Source: Rhizobium favelukesii
GTDB taxonomy: Bacteria > Pseudomonadota > Alphaproteobacteria > Rhizobiales > Rhizobiaceae
Direction: 5' to 3'
DNA length: 64,000 nt
Assembly: GCF_000577275.2 (NCBI RefSeq)
Contig: NZ_HG916852.1
Location: forward strand, 3,103,001 to 3,167,000
Part shown: one piece after another, positions 54,722 to 64,000 of the stretch
How the letters are laid out: every line of letters begins with the position of its first letter
Position numbering within the stretch: the first letter of the stretch is position 1
Program-made: the position numbers and the translations under genes
The notes under the pieces: model-generated
What the model was told of the DNA's origin: nothing
The model's database searches: none
Seen by the model: only the letters and a program-made list of their open reading frames with translations

Positions 54722-55630
54722 ATGGCCCGAAATAACTTGCCGTCCATTACCGCCGGCGAAGCCGGTCTCAATCGCTATCTCGACGAGATCCGCAAGTTCC
54801 CGATGCTGGAGCCGCAGCAGGAATATATGCTGGCGAAGCGCTATGCGGAACACGGCGATCGCGAAGCGGCACACAAACTCGTCACCAGCCACCTGCGCCT
54901 CGTTGCGAAGATCGCCATGGGCTACCGCGGCTATGGCTTGCCGATTGGCGAAGTCGTCTCCGAAGGGAACGTCGGCCTGATGCAGGCCGTCAAGAAGTTC
55001 GATCCGGAACGCGGTTTCCGTCTTGCCACCTATGCTATGTGGTGGATCAAGGCTTCGATCCAGGAATACATCCTGCGTTCTTGGTCCTTGGTGAAGATGG
55101 GTACGACCGCCAACCAGAAGCGGCTTTTCTTCAATCTGCGTCGCCTCAAGGGCCGTATCCAGGCTATTGACGACGGCGATCTGAAGCCGGAGCACGTCGC
55201 TGAGATCGCCACGAAGCTGAACGTCTCCGAGGAGGAGGTCGTTTCGATGAACCGTCGCCTGTCGGGCGACGCGTCGCTGAACGCACCGATAAAGGCCTCG
55301 GAAGGCGAATCCGGCCAATGGCAGGATTGGCTCGTCGACGACCATGACAGCCAGGAAGAAGTTCTGATCGAGCAGGACGAACTCGATACGCGCCGCCGTA
55401 TGCTGGCGAAAGCGATGAGCGTTCTGAACGACCGCGAGCGCCGCATCTTCGAGGCGCGTCGCCTTGCGGAAGAGCCGGTAACGCTGGAAGACCTCTCGTC
55501 CGAGTTCGACATCAGCCGCGAACGCGTTCGTCAGATCGAGGTCCGCGCCTTCGAAAAGGTCCAAGATGCCGTGCGCAAGGAAGCGCTCGAACGCGCCAAG
55601 GCCGTTCGGGTTGTCGAAGCCACGGCCTAA
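54722..55630 (+). CDS. rpoH: RNA polymerase sigma-32 factor RpoH
   Basis: This heat-shock sigma factor has 302 residues, the rhizobial RpoH1 length. It has region 2 (HLRLVAKIAMGYRGYGLPI, GNVGLMQAVKKFDPERGFRL, ATYAMWWIKASIQEYI), the RpoH box (NQKRLFFNLRRLK) and region 4 with DLSSEFDISRERVRQIEVRAFEKV. ATG 54722 is typical. A strong terminator follows. Confidence 0.97.
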   Translation: MARNNLPSITAGEAGLNRYLDEIRKFPMLEPQQEYMLAKRYAEHGDREAAHKLVTSHLRLVAKIAMGYRGYGLPIGEVVSEGNVGLMQAVKKFDPERGFRLATYAMWWIKASIQEYILRSWSLVKMGTTANQKRLFFNLRRLKGRIQAIDDGDLKPEHVAEIATKLNVSEEEVVSMNRRLSGDASLNAPIKASEGESGQWQDWLVDDHDSQEEVLIEQDELDTRRRMLAKAMSVLNDRERRIFEARRLAEEPVTLEDLSSEFDISRERVRQIEVRAFEKVQDAVRKEALERAKAVRVVEATA

Positions 55631-55652
55631 GGCACAAATTCTCTGCAAATGA

Positions 55653-55688
55653 AAAGGGCGGGACCAGATGGTCCCGCCCTTTGTTTTA
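55653..55688 (+). terminator. Terminator between rpoH and the convergent gene
   Basis: A 13-bp perfect stem (AAAGGGCGGGACC at 55653-55665 with its complement at 55670-55682) has a 4-nt loop and is followed by TGTTTT on the plus strand. It may also serve the gene ending at 55703. Confidence 0.9.
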
Positions 55689-55702
55689 GCCTCAATCGGC
55701 AA

Positions 55703-58126
55703 TCACTGGCTGGTCGATACGTCGCCGAAAGCAGCCCATTCCTTGATCGCGGCGTTGAACGCCTCCCCACCTGTGGCGCCCTTCTGCATCGTCAGAAGCG
55801 CGCGGCGGCCGTTGCGATAGGTGATCGGAATATCGATCCAGTCGCGGCTTGCAAGAAGTTCGAGGTTCGCCTTGCGCGCATCCGGATAGTCGTTGAGTGC
55901 AATCATGTGGAAATCGTCGGTGATCTTCGCCGGCACGGCAATCAGCGCGTCGCCACGATCCTGCTCGGTGCGCTTCAGGGAAATGCGCTGAACACTCTCG
56001 ATGGCTCCGCCTTCGAAATTCGGCGGCAGCGAGAAGACGACCTCGACGATGTGGCTCGCCGGCAGAGACGGATCGGAATTGCGTTTGAACGTCAGCTGCG
56101 CCGACAGATTGCGTTCCGGAACGGTTACGGTCGCCTGTACGGTCGCTTCCTGCCTGCCGTCCGAGCCTGCCTCGTGCTGGAGGGTCCAGACGACCGAGCC
56201 CTGGATGGCGGTCGGCGAGCTCTGGCCGATCCGCTCCTCGTAAAGGAACATCTTCTCGGTGGAACCGAGCGGCGCGGCCTGCGTCGCTGCTCCGGCCGCC
56301 GGCGGCGTCGCCGCTGGCGCGGTGGCAGCCGGGGCGCTTGCTGCTTGCGTCGCTGAGGTCGCTGGCGGCGTCGTATCGGCCGAAGCAACGTTCTGCTCGG
56401 CTACCGACTTTCCTTCCGCCGTCGGCGTTCCCGGAACGGAGGCGGGGCCGCTGTCGACCTCGGTACCATCGGCAAGAAGCCGCTGGTTGAACTTGTTGTT
56501 GACGGAAGCGCCGTCATTCACGGAAGCAACTTCCTTGTTTGCTTCAGCCGGCTTTGCGTCACTGGTCTGCGGCGTTGCCGTATCGGGCTTGGCAGGGGTC
56601 TGCTCATTCTTCGCGCTCTGCGAAGGAGCGGCGCTGACAAGGTTCTTCACCATTGACGACAGCGCATCCCGATTGGTCCAAGCGGCATATCCGCCGCCGC
56701 CGACCACGCCCAGCGCAACGAGGATCGTCACGATGGAGCCGATGCCGAAGCGGCGGCGCTTCGGTTCCATACGGAGGTTTTTGCCCTGGAATTTGGCAGC
56801 AACGGCGCTGTCGAGATCGGCGGCAGGAACGCCGTCATCATCCTCGGCAACGACGCCACGATTGTCGTATCCGCGAAGCGGCCTTGCCTCTTGCCAGGCT
56901 GGATTGGCTTCCGGTGCAGCTTTTGCTGTCGGCGTCCCATGAACTTCCGAGAAGAGATCGCCGTCATCGAAATGGGCGGTGATCGGGATCTTCTTGCCAT
57001 TTTCGATCGGTGGCAGGTCGTCGAAGGCTGCAGCCTCCCAGGAGAAGCCCTCGTTCGCGGCGGGCATCTTCACGCCGGCCGGCGTGTGGTCGATGCCTGC
57101 AATGACGTCTTCGAACGCGCGGGCCGCTTCACTTGCGGTAGCAACTGGCGCTGCTTCGGAAAACTGCCTGAGTTCTTCGAGCGCCCAGTCCGTCTGCGCA
57201 TCCTTAGCCGGCGGTGCAGGCGTTTCCTCGACGGGCTCTGCCCATACCGGATCGAAATGTCCGGCGGCATCCGCGTGGAGCGGCTCCTCCTGGCTGCGAT
57301 CCACGAATTCTTCCGGCGGACGATCCAGCCCAAAGACCGGTTCGACCAGGCGGTTGGTCAGATCGTAGTCGCGCGCAATCGGCTGCAGAGCCGGTTCCTC
57401 GTGGGGCGGCGCGGCCGGTCCGACAATGGGCTCCTCAGGTGCGCCAACGGGCTCCTCAGGTGCGCCAACGGGCTCCTCAGGTGCGCCAACGGGCTCCTCA
57501 GGTGCGCCAACGGGCTCCTCGTGACCGTCGTGATCCTCGTGAACAACCTCTTCGGAATGAGCGGCATGCCCATGCTCGACAGGCTCGGCTTCGCTGACAG
57601 GAGCCGGCGGCTCTTCATGCGCCCAATGTGCGTCCTGCTGCTCGGCATGTTCCGGCACAGCAGCGACAGGCTCCTCATGATAAGGGGCAGGTTCTTCGTG
57701 ATAGGGAGCGGGCTCTTCGGTCGGCTCTTCGTCGGCAGGCGCAGAGCCTTCGGCTGCCACACGGTCTTCGTGGACCGGCGTCTCGTGCGCCGGTTCCTCA
57801 GCTGCTGCCTCGCTGGCAAGCCGTTCGGGAGCGGTTGCTTCCCGGTCATTGCCGGCGTCAGCGCTTGCCTCGACCTCAGGCCCGGCCGCGAGCGCAGCAT
57901 CGTCGACTGGAACGGCCTCGGCATGCTCCGCTTCGACTTCGCCGATTGCAGCTTCGAGCTTTTCAAGCTGTCGTTGCAGCATCGCTTCCGGCGGGCGCGG
58001 TTTCATATTCTCGAGCTGCCGCTGAACAGCACCGCGAGCGCGCTCGTAGACTTTCACCCGCATCTCGGGAGTATTTTCAGACAGGCCGTCAACCGCCCGC
58101 CGGATCACTGCGATAAAATCCGCCAT
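55703..58126 (-). CDS. Large acidic single-pass membrane protein with repeats
   Basis: This 807-residue protein starts from ATG 58126 (MADFIAVIRRAV). The N-terminal 80 residues are helical. A Pro/Glu-rich, negatively charged region (about 80-300) contains a tandem GAPEEPV array and a double AEEPAPYHEEP-like repeat. One membrane segment (about 455-480; IGSIVTILVALGVVGGGGYAAW) follows, then an Ala/Thr/Pro linker and a C-terminal domain (about 620-807; MFLYEERIGQSS, SHIVEVVFSLPPNFEGGAI, FHMIALNDYPDARKANLEL). I do not recognise the family, although the C-terminal part is conserved in rhizobia as I recall. Its position beside purA and rpoH is typical. Confidence 0.75.
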   Translation of the reverse strand: MADFIAVIRRAVDGLSENTPEMRVKVYERARGAVQRQLENMKPRPPEAMLQRQLEKLEAAIGEVEAEHAEAVPVDDAALAAGPEVEASADAGNDREATAPERLASEAAAEEPAHETPVHEDRVAAEGSAPADEEPTEEPAPYHEEPAPYHEEPVAAVPEHAEQQDAHWAHEEPPAPVSEAEPVEHGHAAHSEEVVHEDHDGHEEPVGAPEEPVGAPEEPVGAPEEPVGAPEEPIVGPAAPPHEEPALQPIARDYDLTNRLVEPVFGLDRPPEEFVDRSQEEPLHADAAGHFDPVWAEPVEETPAPPAKDAQTDWALEELRQFSEAAPVATASEAARAFEDVIAGIDHTPAGVKMPAANEGFSWEAAAFDDLPPIENGKKIPITAHFDDGDLFSEVHGTPTAKAAPEANPAWQEARPLRGYDNRGVVAEDDDGVPAADLDSAVAAKFQGKNLRMEPKRRRFGIGSIVTILVALGVVGGGGYAAWTNRDALSSMVKNLVSAAPSQSAKNEQTPAKPDTATPQTSDAKPAEANKEVASVNDGASVNNKFNQRLLADGTEVDSGPASVPGTPTAEGKSVAEQNVASADTTPPATSATQAASAPAATAPAATPPAAGAATQAAPLGSTEKMFLYEERIGQSSPTAIQGSVVWTLQHEAGSDGRQEATVQATVTVPERNLSAQLTFKRNSDPSLPASHIVEVVFSLPPNFEGGAIESVQRISLKRTEQDRGDALIAVPAKITDDFHMIALNDYPDARKANLELLASRDWIDIPITYRNGRRALLTMQKGATGGEAFNAAIKEWAAFGDVSTSQ
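57428..57520. repeat. 21-bp tandem repeat inside the acidic protein gene
   Basis: Four exact tandem copies of a 21-bp unit (57428-57448, 57449-57469, 57470-57490, 57491-57511) plus a 9-bp partial copy. Each unit encodes seven residues (GAPEEPV in register). Identity at DNA level suggests recent expansion, a probable VNTR. Confidence 0.9.
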
Positions 58127-58186
58127 TCGAACTTTCTCTAAGAGTGCGGTCCGCCCTGCGAACCGCACAAATAATGACCCGCGACC

Positions 58187-59485
58187 TTAATCCTCAAACG
58201 GATCGGTCACAAGTATCGTGTCGTCACGCTCGGGACTTGTAGACAAGAGAGCGACAGGCGCCCCGATCAACTCTTCGACCTGGCGGACATACTTGATCGC
58301 CTGGGCCGGCAGGTCGGCCCAGCTGCGCGCGCCGACAGTGGATTCCTTCCAGCCTTCAAGCGTCAAATAGATCGGTTCGACGCGAGCTTGCGCGCCTTGG
58401 CTGGCCGGAAGATGATCGATCTGCTCGCCGTCCAGCTTGTAGCCGACGCAGATCTTCAGTTCGTCCAGGCCGTCGAGAACATCAAGCTTCGTCAGCGCGA
58501 TCCCGGTAATGCCGTTCGTTGCAACCGACTGGCGCACCAGCGCCGCATCGAACCAGCCGCAACGACGCTTGCGGCCGGTAACCGTGCCGAATTCGTGGCC
58601 CTTTTCGCCAAGGAACTGGCCGATGTCGTCATGCAGCTCGGTCGGGAACGGCCCCTCGCCGACGCGCGTCGTATAGGCCTTGGTGATGCCGAGGATGTAA
58701 CCGAGCGATCCCGGGCCCATGCCCGAGCCGGCCGCAGCCTGACCGGCAACGGTGTTCGAGGACGTCACGAACGGATAGGTGCCATGGTCGATGTCGAGCA
58801 AGGTGCCCTGCGCGCCTTCGAAGAGGATGCGGGCGCCCTTGCGGCGTTCCTTGTCGAGGAAAAGCCAAACGGTATCGCGGTAGGGAAGCACGCGGTCGGC
58901 AATCGACGTCAGCTCGGTCATGATCGTGTCGTGGCTGACCTCGGCGACGCCAAGGCCGCGGCGCAGTGCATTGTGGTGCGTCAGGATGCGGTCGACCTTG
59001 CCCGGCAGCGTATCGAGATCGGCGAGATCCATCACGCGGATCGCACGGCGGCCAACCTTGTCTTCATAGGCCGGACCGATGCCGCGGCGTGTGGTACCGA
59101 TCTTCGTGCCGCTGTTGGACGCTGCATCTTCGCGGAAGGCATCGAGCTCGCGGTGCAGCGAAAGAATAAGGGTCGCGTTGTCGGCAATGCGCAGGTTCTC
59201 GGGAGAAATCTTCACGCCCTGCTTTTCCAGCTTCTCGATCTCGGCGATCAGCGCATGCGGATCGACGACGACGCCGTTGCCGATTACAGCCATTTTGCCG
59301 GGACGCACGACGCCGGATGGCAAGAGCGACAGCTTGTAGCTGGTCCCATCGATGACCAGCGTATGGCCTGCATTGTGTCCGCCCTGATAGCGCACAACGA
59401 TGTCCGCACGTTCCGAAAGCCAATCGACAATTTTGCCTTTGCCTTCGTCACCCCATTGCGAACCGACCACGACTACGTTCGTCAT
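58187..59485 (-). CDS. purA: Adenylosuccinate synthetase PurA
   Basis: PurA makes adenylosuccinate from IMP, aspartate and GTP in AMP synthesis. The 432 residues are the usual length. Key motifs: [63 protein letters not shown], and C-terminal [14 protein letters not shown]. All active-site loops look intact. Confidence 0.98.
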   Translation of the reverse strand: MTNVVVVGSQWGDEGKGKIVDWLSERADIVVRYQGGHNAGHTLVIDGTSYKLSLLPSGVVRPGKMAVIGNGVVVDPHALIAEIEKLEKQGVKISPENLRIADNATLILSLHRELDAFREDAASNSGTKIGTTRRGIGPAYEDKVGRRAIRVMDLADLDTLPGKVDRILTHHNALRRGLGVAEVSHDTIMTELTSIADRVLPYRDTVWLFLDKERRKGARILFEGAQGTLLDIDHGTYPFVTSSNTVAGQAAAGSGMGPGSLGYILGITKAYTTRVGEGPFPTELHDDIGQFLGEKGHEFGTVTGRKRRCGWFDAALVRQSVATNGITGIALTKLDVLDGLDELKICVGYKLDGEQIDHLPASQGAQARVEPIYLTLEGWKESTVGARSWADLPAQAIKYVRQVEELIGAPVALLSTSPERDDTILVTDPFED

Positions 59486-59682
59486 TCACGTCTTCCTGTT
59501 AAAGGCGGATTTAACCGCACCCTTCTCAAACCCGCGCATCTATAATGCTTTGTTACCGGGAAAGCGACCCTGTTATGCCGCCGGAATCGGCTTTTTACGT
59601 GACAAATCAGCCATCATCGGGCTATTGGCCGATCATACCCTGAGGTTGAGAACCGCATCGCCGCCATCTGAAAGAATCGCCT

Positions 59683-60600
59683 GTGCAGGTCGCCGCTTAT
59701 ATTTCTCTCGTCGTCGCAGCGCTGTGCTGGGGCGCAAACGCGGTGGCGGGCAAGCTCGCGCTTGGGCACGTCAGCCCGATGATGCTGACGTTTCTGCGCT
59801 GGTTCCTTGCAACAGCACTGATTGCCGCCGTTTCGTTACCGCAATTGAAGCGCGACTGGCCGATTGTCCGCAGGAATTTGCCGCTGCTCTTCTTTTACGG
59901 CGTCATCGGGTACACGCTCTTCAACGCCATGCTTTACTCGGCCGTCAAGTATACGACCGTGATCAACGTCGCGATCGAGCAGGCCGGCATTCCGATGCTG
60001 ATCTTCCTGCTGAATTTCGTCTTCTTCCGCACAGGCGTCTCTACTGCGCAGGTCGTCGGCTTCGCCATGACACTCGGGGGCGTCGCATTGACCGCCGCGC
60101 ATGGCGACCTGACGACCCTGCTGCGGCTTGACCTCAATCGCGGCGACGGCCTCATGCTGATTGCTGTCGCCGCCTACTCGGTCTATACGATTTTTCTTCG
60201 CTGGAAGCCGCCGCTCGACTGGCGCACATTGATGGCCATCCCCGCGCTCGGCGCGACGCTGACCGCCGTGCCGCTTCTCATTTGGGAGGGCAGCCAGGGC
60301 GCCGTTCGGCTGCCTGACAGCAAAGGCTGGCTGATCGCCTTCTACACCGCGATCTTCGCCTCCCTGCTCGCACAGATCCTTTACATCAAGGGGGTTGAGG
60401 CGATCGGCGCAAATCGCGCCGGGCTCTTCATCAACCTCGTTCCGGTCTTTGGCACGCTGTTGTCGGTCGCCCTGCTTGGCGAGCAGCTGCAGGCCTTTCA
60501 CTTGATTGCGCTTGCGCTTGCATTGGGCGGCATCGCCATTGCCGAAAAAGGCCGCCCTGAGCGAGCTGTCTCGACGGCGCCTGCTTCGCCTATGGATTAG
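59683..60600 (+). CDS. EamA/DMT-superfamily transporter
   Basis: This 305-residue membrane transporter has ten helices made of two EamA repeats (VAALCWGANAVAGKLALGHVSP; LIAFYTAIFASLLAQILYIKG). It resembles RhaT/YdcZ-like drug/metabolite exporters. GTG 59683 is the start. The substrate is unknown. It ends overlapping the stop of the convergent GNAT gene by 4 bp. Confidence 0.88.
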   Translation: MQVAAYISLVVAALCWGANAVAGKLALGHVSPMMLTFLRWFLATALIAAVSLPQLKRDWPIVRRNLPLLFFYGVIGYTLFNAMLYSAVKYTTVINVAIEQAGIPMLIFLLNFVFFRTGVSTAQVVGFAMTLGGVALTAAHGDLTTLLRLDLNRGDGLMLIAVAAYSVYTIFLRWKPPLDWRTLMAIPALGATLTAVPLLIWEGSQGAVRLPDSKGWLIAFYTAIFASLLAQILYIKGVEAIGANRAGLFINLVPVFGTLLSVALLGEQLQAFHLIALALALGGIAIAEKGRPERAVSTAPASPMD

Positions 60601-61442
60601 CCGAGCTCCAGCGTCGTTACGCCGAAGACGTTCTTGAGCGCAACGTTTGGCGCTGTTCCCCGATACATCCGGGCGGTTTCGAAGACAGGCGCCAAGCCCA
60701 TGCTCTCGGCAAGCTCAACCGCCTCCCCATTGCTGGTCGGAATATCGATGAAGACCTTCGCTCCCTTGGCATGCGGCGTGAGGGCCGAAAGCAAGGCTGC
60801 GGCGCTATCCTTGTCGGCTGCAAACAGCGGGCCGATCTTGTAGCCTTCATAACAACGGCGGATCGTCCCGTACCCACGGATCTTGCCACTCTTGCGCACC
60901 ACAGCCGAGTGCCGGTCCTTGCGCGTTGCACACCACGACGCCACAAACGCCGGCCGCGGAGCCGGAAAGATCGTCGCGTCATAGCGCAGCAATCCGTCAA
61001 GCTTGCCTGAGACGGCTTGCGCGACCAATGTCGATTCCGGCACGGCTGATATCACGCCACCGTAGCGAACCGTCCGATAGGCCTCTTCGAAACCGGCCTT
61101 GCGGTAATTGTCTTGCTGCGCTGGGACACCGTCCAGGCCGATGCTGCGGCCTTCCGCAGACGCCATGCCGGTATTCCAGATGGCTTTGCCGTAGCCCCTG
61201 CCCCGAAAATCCGGATGGACGATATAAAGCCCGAGGAACGCAAAATCCTCGCCATATTTGACGACGGAAATCGAGGCGACCGGCACCTCCCCCAACACGC
61301 CAACGAAAAAACCGGATGGGTCCGCATCGTGGAAGGCATTGGAATCGTCGAGGCCGGGATTCCAGCCCTCCTGACGTGCCCATTCAAGCACTAGCTCCAA
61401 CTCACCGGGTCGCATCGGGCGAACGGCAAACTCCGAATTCAT
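60597..61442 (-). CDS. Two-domain GNAT acetyltransferase
   Basis: This 281-residue protein has an N-terminal GNAT domain (about 5-140; the acetyl-CoA loop is VHPDFRGRGYGKAIW) and a C-terminal second GNAT-like domain (about 150-275; KSGKIRGYGTIRRCYEGYKIGPLFA). This arrangement is found in DUF1248-like acetyltransferases. The substrate is unknown. Convergent with the EamA permease. Confidence 0.85.
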   Translation of the reverse strand: MNSEFAVRPMRPGELELVLEWARQEGWNPGLDDSNAFHDADPSGFFVGVLGEVPVASISVVKYGEDFAFLGLYIVHPDFRGRGYGKAIWNTGMASAEGRSIGLDGVPAQQDNYRKAGFEEAYRTVRYGGVISAVPESTLVAQAVSGKLDGLLRYDATIFPAPRPAFVASWCATRKDRHSAVVRKSGKIRGYGTIRRCYEGYKIGPLFAADKDSAAALLSALTPHAKGAKVFIDIPTSNGEAVELAESMGLAPVFETARMYRGTAPNVALKNVFGVTTLELG

Positions 61443-61819
61443 GCGGCATCCCTAAATCAGATCGACCGCAAGTACGCACTCGCGGGACAAACAAGAATGA
61501 AAGTCTAACAGCCGTAAAGCCAGCCGGCAGCGAAGAAACATGTTCATGGCTGAGGCGATCTGCATCGATCGTCATGAAGCACGACCCGAAATTCTTCGCA
61601 TCGCAGTATCATGGAACAGGGAGATTACAATCTCAAGGGAATTACTTAAGACAACATGAAGGCACGGCAAATTCCCAGTAACGGCCACGTGAGGGCAACC
61701 AATTTTTGCTTTGCGCCAAGATCGTCCACGTACGACTGGGAACAGTTCGCATACCCGAGTTTCAGAGTCATAAGCTTCGAAACCGGCCGTCGCGTTCGCA
61801 TGATGCCGAGATGGACGCC
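61443..61819. other. Intergenic region
   Basis: No coding sequence or motif that I can support is present in these 377 bp. Confidence 0.35.
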
Positions 61820-62302
61820 CTAAGAGATGGCGATGACCTCAAGCTCTTGACCGGCTACACTGACGACATCACCAATCGTTTTGCCGATGAGGGTCCTTGC
61901 CACCGGGGATACGAAGGAAATCGAGCCAGCTTTGGGATCAGCTTCGTCCTCTCCCACCACCCGATAGGTCTGTACGCGTCCATCGTCACGGCCGAAGGTC
62001 ACGGTGCTTCCAAAGGCGACGTTGTCGAATGAAGTCGGGTCAGGGATAACCTGCGCCGTGCGAACGCGTGCGGCCAAGTAGCGTAAATCCCGTAGTGGGT
62101 TTGCTGCCTGCCGCCGTCGTTCATTCACGTCCTCTATGGTGCTCGCGGCATCGTAGGCTTCGCGAGCTTGCTGGAGCTGCAGTTCCAAAGCCTTCAACCC
62201 CGCTTCCGTAACAAGGTTCGGATGCGGCGAAATTGGACGGTCAGGCAAAAGCGTTTCCGACGCAGCTTCGGCACTTTCTTCTTTGACGAAGGCAACACTC
62301 AA
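61820..62302 (-). CDS. GreA/GreB-type elongation factor
   Basis: This 160-residue protein starts at TTG 62302, because GGAG lies 8 bp upstream and the upstream frame extension is not family-like. It has an N-terminal helical hairpin (VTEAGLKALELQLQQAREAYD) and a C-terminal FKBP-like domain (DPTSFDNVAFGSTVTFGRDD, TYRVVGEDEADPKAGSISFVSPVARTLIGKTIGD). It should bind RNA polymerase and stimulate transcript cleavage. It may be a second copy besides the housekeeping greA. Confidence 0.85.
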   Translation of the reverse strand: MSVAFVKEESAEAASETLLPDRPISPHPNLVTEAGLKALELQLQQAREAYDAASTIEDVNERRRQAANPLRDLRYLAARVRTAQVIPDPTSFDNVAFGSTVTFGRDDGRVQTYRVVGEDEADPKAGSISFVSPVARTLIGKTIGDVVSVAGQELEVIAIS

Positions 62303-62560
62303 TTTCGAAACTCCGCTTTGGTGCTCTCTGTGGTCTTGGAGCGCATGAACGATAGTCCTGAATGATCGGAACCACGCATATCCAGCAACAGTGCGGCGAC
62401 ACCGACTGGATGGTGGCAGCCGCAATCGATCATATACCATCTTATCCGATGGTCACAGCGCCCACCGGAATATCACAGCCACAGATAAGCCTATTGGAGT
62501 ATCACCCTCCGCATTCGAATGGGGCTGTCGGATGGCCAAGGGCCATTCGACAGGAGCCAC

Positions 62561-63172
62561 TTAATGATACGGGTCGAAGAACCTGTGAATGGCGTCGATT
62601 TCGTTCTGTCGGATATCGTGCCCACCTGCATGCCACTCGGTCGTGACAAGAGCATTCTGGGCTTCGAAGTAGTCGGCCAAAGCCCTCGTGACGGGCGCAG
62701 GGCTGATCGGGTCGCGCTCACCGGCGGTGATCAATATCTTGCGCCTAGCCAGTGCGGTGTTCGCCTTCGGCTGAAATGGGATCAGCGGATGCATCAGCAC
62801 CGACGCATCGAACAGTCCCTTATCGATCAATACGTTGGCAAGAATATTTGCTCCGTTCGAGAAGCCAAGTCCGAGGATATCGGTGGCCTCATGTTCTTTC
62901 GCCAGCGTTGCGACATAAGCGGCCATCTTCTCCGTTGCTCGGGCAAGATCCGTCATGTCGTAGACGCCCTCGCCAGTGCGTTTGAAGAAGCGTGCCGAAC
63001 CAAACTCCGAGACGTCGCCGCGCGGCGAGACAATCGTCGATTCCGGCAATAGGCGCCGCGCGAAATCGAAGAACTGGTTTTCGTCGCCGCCCGTTCCGTG
63101 CAGCACGAACAGAATGGGCTTTCCGGGTGCACCGGCCTGCAGCCGGTGCGCATAGCTGTTATCGGTCATCAT
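62561..63172 (-). CDS. Alpha/beta hydrolase (MhqD/carboxylesterase-like)
   Basis: This 203-residue esterase has the nucleophile elbow GLGFSNGANI (GFSNG), LHGTGGDENQFFDFA at the oxyanion region, Asp in TAGERDPISP and His in WHAGGHDI. It resembles the phospholipase/carboxylesterase family with MhqD, whose gene in Bacillus is paired with a ring-cleaving dioxygenase. Here the dioxygenase is 8 bp upstream on the same strand, in agreement. Confidence 0.88.
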   Translation of the reverse strand: MMTDNSYAHRLQAGAPGKPILFVLHGTGGDENQFFDFARRLLPESTIVSPRGDVSEFGSARFFKRTGEGVYDMTDLARATEKMAAYVATLAKEHEATDILGLGFSNGANILANVLIDKGLFDASVLMHPLIPFQPKANTALARRKILITAGERDPISPAPVTRALADYFEAQNALVTTEWHAGGHDIRQNEIDAIHRFFDPYH

Positions 63173-63180
63173 GCTTCCCC

Positions 63181-64000
63181 TTAGGCTTCAAGCGGCTGCA
63201 AGTGCTGCTCGATGAGGGCACGCAGGTGTTGGTGCTGCTGCGGCAGCTTCAACGCTTCGCCAAGATGTGCGGTGTCCTCGTCACGGTTGAATCCGGGCTC
63301 GTTCGTCGCAATCTCGAACAGGATGCCGCCCGGGGTCCGGAAGTAAATCGCCCAGAAATAATCACGGTCAATGACAGGCGTAACCTGATAGCCGGTGTCC
63401 ATCAATGCCTTGCGTACTTCGAGCTGCTTCTCTCGGTTTTCTACGGCGAAGGCCACGTGATGAACGGAACCTGCACCGGGCAAAGCGCGCGAAACGTTCG
63501 GCATCGTTTCAAGATCGACGAGATGCGCGCCGTTGCCACCAGGAATGGTCAAGCGTTTCACGCCATCGCGTTCTTCCTGGACGTCGTAGCCCATGAACTT
63601 GAGCAGTTCGGACGTAGCACCGTCATCGCGCAACCGCATGGCAACCGAGTGGAAACCGCGGATCGCGTGATCCTCGCTGATGCCGCCGTGCGTCCAGGGC
63701 AGGCGATTGTCATCGTTGACTTCGACAAGCGCAAAACCGTCGCCATCAGGACCGGCAAAGTTCAGGCGCTTTTCGCCGAACGTTTCCTCGGTTTTCAGGC
63801 CGGTGATGTTCAGCTTGCTCAGGCGATCGCTCCAGAAACCGATCGAACCCTGCGGGACCGAGAAAACGGTGGTTCCGACTTCGCCGGTTCCAGGGCGACC
63901 TTGCGCCATCTTCGGGAACGGGAAGTAGGTCATGATGGTGCCGGGCGCACCGGTTTCGTCGCCATAATAGAGGTGATAGACGTCAGGCGCGTCGAAGTTC
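63181..64000 (-). CDS. Ring-cleaving dioxygenase (MhqO-like), 5' end outside window
   Basis: This is a VOC-superfamily dioxygenase with two halves. The frame is open to the window edge (upstream residues include APDVYHLYYGDETGAPG before MTYFPFP), so the N-terminus is missing. It has HAIRGFHSVAMRLRD and VHHVAFAVENREKQ, YFWAIYFRTPGGILFEIAT with the metal-binding His and Glu. It is likely to act on hydroquinone or catechol-type compounds with the adjacent hydrolase. A regulator such as MhqR is not in view. Confidence 0.88.
   Translation of the reverse strand, partial: NFDAPDVYHLYYGDETGAPGTIMTYFPFPKMAQGRPGTGEVGTTVFSVPQGSIGFWSDRLSKLNITGLKTEETFGEKRLNFAGPDGDGFALVEVNDDNRLPWTHGGISEDHAIRGFHSVAMRLRDDGATSELLKFMGYDVQEERDGVKRLTIPGGNGAHLVDLETMPNVSRALPGAGSVHHVAFAVENREKQLEVRKALMDTGYQVTPVIDRDYFWAIYFRTPGGILFEIATNEPGFNRDEDTAHLGEALKLPQQHQHLRALIEQHLQPLEA

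Noticed and set aside
57428..57520. CRISPR-like repeat
   Set aside because: The units are head-to-tail without spacers and encode in-frame GAPEEPV. It is a coding tandem repeat.

Overview
The window is high-GC alphaproteobacterial DNA and looks like the chromosome of a rhizobium, most likely Sinorhizobium/Ensifer. The evidence is the CtrA circuit (ctrA, chpT, sciP and a receiver protein), rpoH next to an rluD-type gene, an eipA-type DUF1134 gene, a livHMGF-DUF6867-livK cluster, and a urease operon carrying the extra open reading frames typical of rhizobia. No rRNA, tRNA or CRISPR array was seen.

Layout. 1-1.7 kb: an insertion sequence cut by the window edge, lying against a truncated and frameshifted glycosyltransferase gene. 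1.7-9.8 kb: a reductive pyrimidine catabolism locus with a RutR-type repressor, a carbamoyl-amino-acid hydrolase, a dihydropyrimidinase, a cupin pseudogene with an internal deletion, and a NitT/TauT-type ABC importer. 10.1-14.6 kb: an RND efflux pump. 14.7-15.4 kb: a Crp/Fnr regulator with a perfect FNR/FixK-type box upstream. 15.4-17.3 kb: ureGFE. 17.4-31.6 kb: an accessory segment with a diguanylate cyclase, a nucleotidyltransferase-HEPN protein, a MITE-like inverted repeat, a decayed HTH/Abi pair, and a run of exported or membrane proteins (MscS-type channel, ion channel, OmpA-like, cysteine-rich, DUF2147, DUF1254, a TPR protein). 31.9-36.5 kb: ureDABC with accessory genes. 37-43.6 kb: a 2-hydroxyacid dehydrogenase and the branched-chain amino acid transporter. 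44-46.1 kb: cysQ and a LuxR-type regulator. 46.5-51 kb: the cell-cycle block sciP, GNAT, fliJ-like, ctrA, receiver, chpT, eipA. 51-64 kb: housekeeping genes (rRNA/tRNA methyltransferase, rluD, rpoH, purA, a DMT permease, GNAT, a GreA-like factor), ending in a quinone-detoxification type pair (hydrolase and ring-cleaving dioxygenase) that runs off the window.

Most notable features. (i) The urease genes are in two blocks about 14.5 kb apart, ureDABC and ureEFG. (ii) Within the intervening segment a 19-bp palindrome, idealised as GTATGTTAC-N-GTAACATAC, recurs in four intergenic regions. Two further intergenic sites carry a rearranged form. This suggests a local regulon that I cannot assign to a known regulator. 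(iii) The ctrA promoter holds four GANTC (CcrM) sites within 130 bp. Plausible CtrA boxes precede sciP, ctrA and the eipA-type gene. (iv) There are several well-preserved fossils: an amber-interrupted HTH gene fused out of frame to a truncated Abi gene, a cupin gene missing its middle, and a frameshifted glycosyltransferase behind an IS.
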